Shown piece after piece: positions 5,479 to 5,753 of a stretch of 5,753 bases of DNA; position 1 is the stretch's first letter, and every line of letters begins with the position of its first letter. The translations under genes and the position numbers were made by a program. The notes beneath the pieces were generated by a model. It was not told where the DNA came from. It saw nothing but the letters and a program-made list of their open reading frames with translations, and did not search any database. Origin of the DNA: Chloroflexota bacterium (GTDB taxonomy: Bacteria; Chloroflexota; Limnocylindria; QHBO01); contig JACDHU010000126.1 of NCBI GenBank assembly GCA_013820865.1, positions 1-5,753 of the forward strand. The letters are read 5' to 3'.

Positions 5479-5753
5479 ATGAAGGCAATCGTCCGGTCCA
5501 GTTACGGATCACCCGACGTGCTCGAGCTCAGGGACATCGACATGCCCGTCGTCAAGGACGACGAGGTGCTGGTCCGCGTCCGGGCGGCATCACTGAACCA
5601 GGCCGACCTGGACTACCTATACGGCAAGCCTCTGCTCACCAAGATGGGCACGGGGCTCCGCGGGCCCAAGAACCAGGGCCTGGGACTGGACGCTTCGGGG
5701 GTGGTCGAGGCCGTCGGCAAGGACGTGACCGCGTTCCAGCCGGGTGATGAGGT
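5479..5753 (+). CDS. Medium-chain dehydrogenase/reductase (zinc-type alcohol dehydrogenase or quinone oxidoreductase family), N-terminal part
   Basis: Partial gene cut by the right edge; 91 codons are visible of about 310-340 expected. It begins MKAIVRSSYGSPDVLELRDI, the usual start of NAD(P)H-dependent quinone oxidoreductase-like MDR proteins, and shows the GroES-like domain: DEVLVRVRAASLNQADL (28-44), then GLGLDASGVVEAVGKDV (67-83) and FQPGDE (86-91). The cysteine that binds catalytic zinc in true alcohol dehydrogenases is absent near residues 38-44 (SLNQADL), which points to the zinc-free quinone oxidoreductase branch. The Rossmann domain that binds NAD(P)H is outside the window. The ATG at 5479 has GAGAG six bases upstream and GGAG twelve bases upstream. 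It lies after the hairpin at 5412-5442, so it is likely a separate transcription unit; no clear promoter is seen in the 36 bases between. Confidence 0.88.
   Translation, partial: MKAIVRSSYGSPDVLELRDIDMPVVKDDEVLVRVRAASLNQADLDYLYGKPLLTKMGTGLRGPKNQGLGLDASGVVEAVGKDVTAFQPGDE

Noticed and set aside
1..5753. CRISPR array, tRNA, rRNA, insertion sequence or phage genes
   Set aside because: No regularly spaced repeats, no cloverleaf or conserved rRNA segments, and no transposase or integrase motifs were seen on either strand.

Overview
The window is GC-rich throughout, with mostly G or C at third codon positions. The protein types (a STAND regulator with two DNA-binding domains, a DUF4386 membrane protein, an unusual redoxin, a CopB-like copper ATPase) suggest a free-living bacterium of the Chloroflexota. 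An actinobacterium is the main alternative. This placement rests on remembered family resemblance; no search was run.

Layout. At the left edge, on the minus strand, lies the 5' end of a copper/heavy-metal P-type ATPase with a histidine-rich N-terminus (1-376). A 348-base divergent intergenic region (377-724) holds small repeats and probably both promoters, but no convincing gene. An 869-residue regulator follows on the plus strand (725-3334): an XRE-type HTH, a STAND/NB-ARC ATPase, TPR-like repeats and a LuxR-type HTH. Next comes a short gap with a weak hairpin and a cluster of CTAG-containing direct repeats. A tight plus-strand group follows: a tentative 38-residue basic ORF (3481-3597), a peroxiredoxin-fold protein without any cysteine (3614-4123), and a 91-residue protein that is essentially a lone sigma-70 region 4 (4183-4458). 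A DUF4386 multi-pass membrane protein (4627-5394) ends at a strong 13-bp hairpin terminator. The window closes inside a medium-chain dehydrogenase/quinone oxidoreductase gene (5479 to the edge).

How the genes may work together. The copper pump and the STAND regulator are divergent and share an upstream region, so cross-regulation is possible but unproven. The most unusual part is the middle group: a redoxin that has lost its peroxidatic cysteine, next to a sigma-4-like DNA-binding remnant. It may be a non-catalytic sensor or regulator pair, or a decaying locus. The sequence alone cannot decide. The DUF4386 protein and the dehydrogenase look like ordinary neighbours in separate transcription units.
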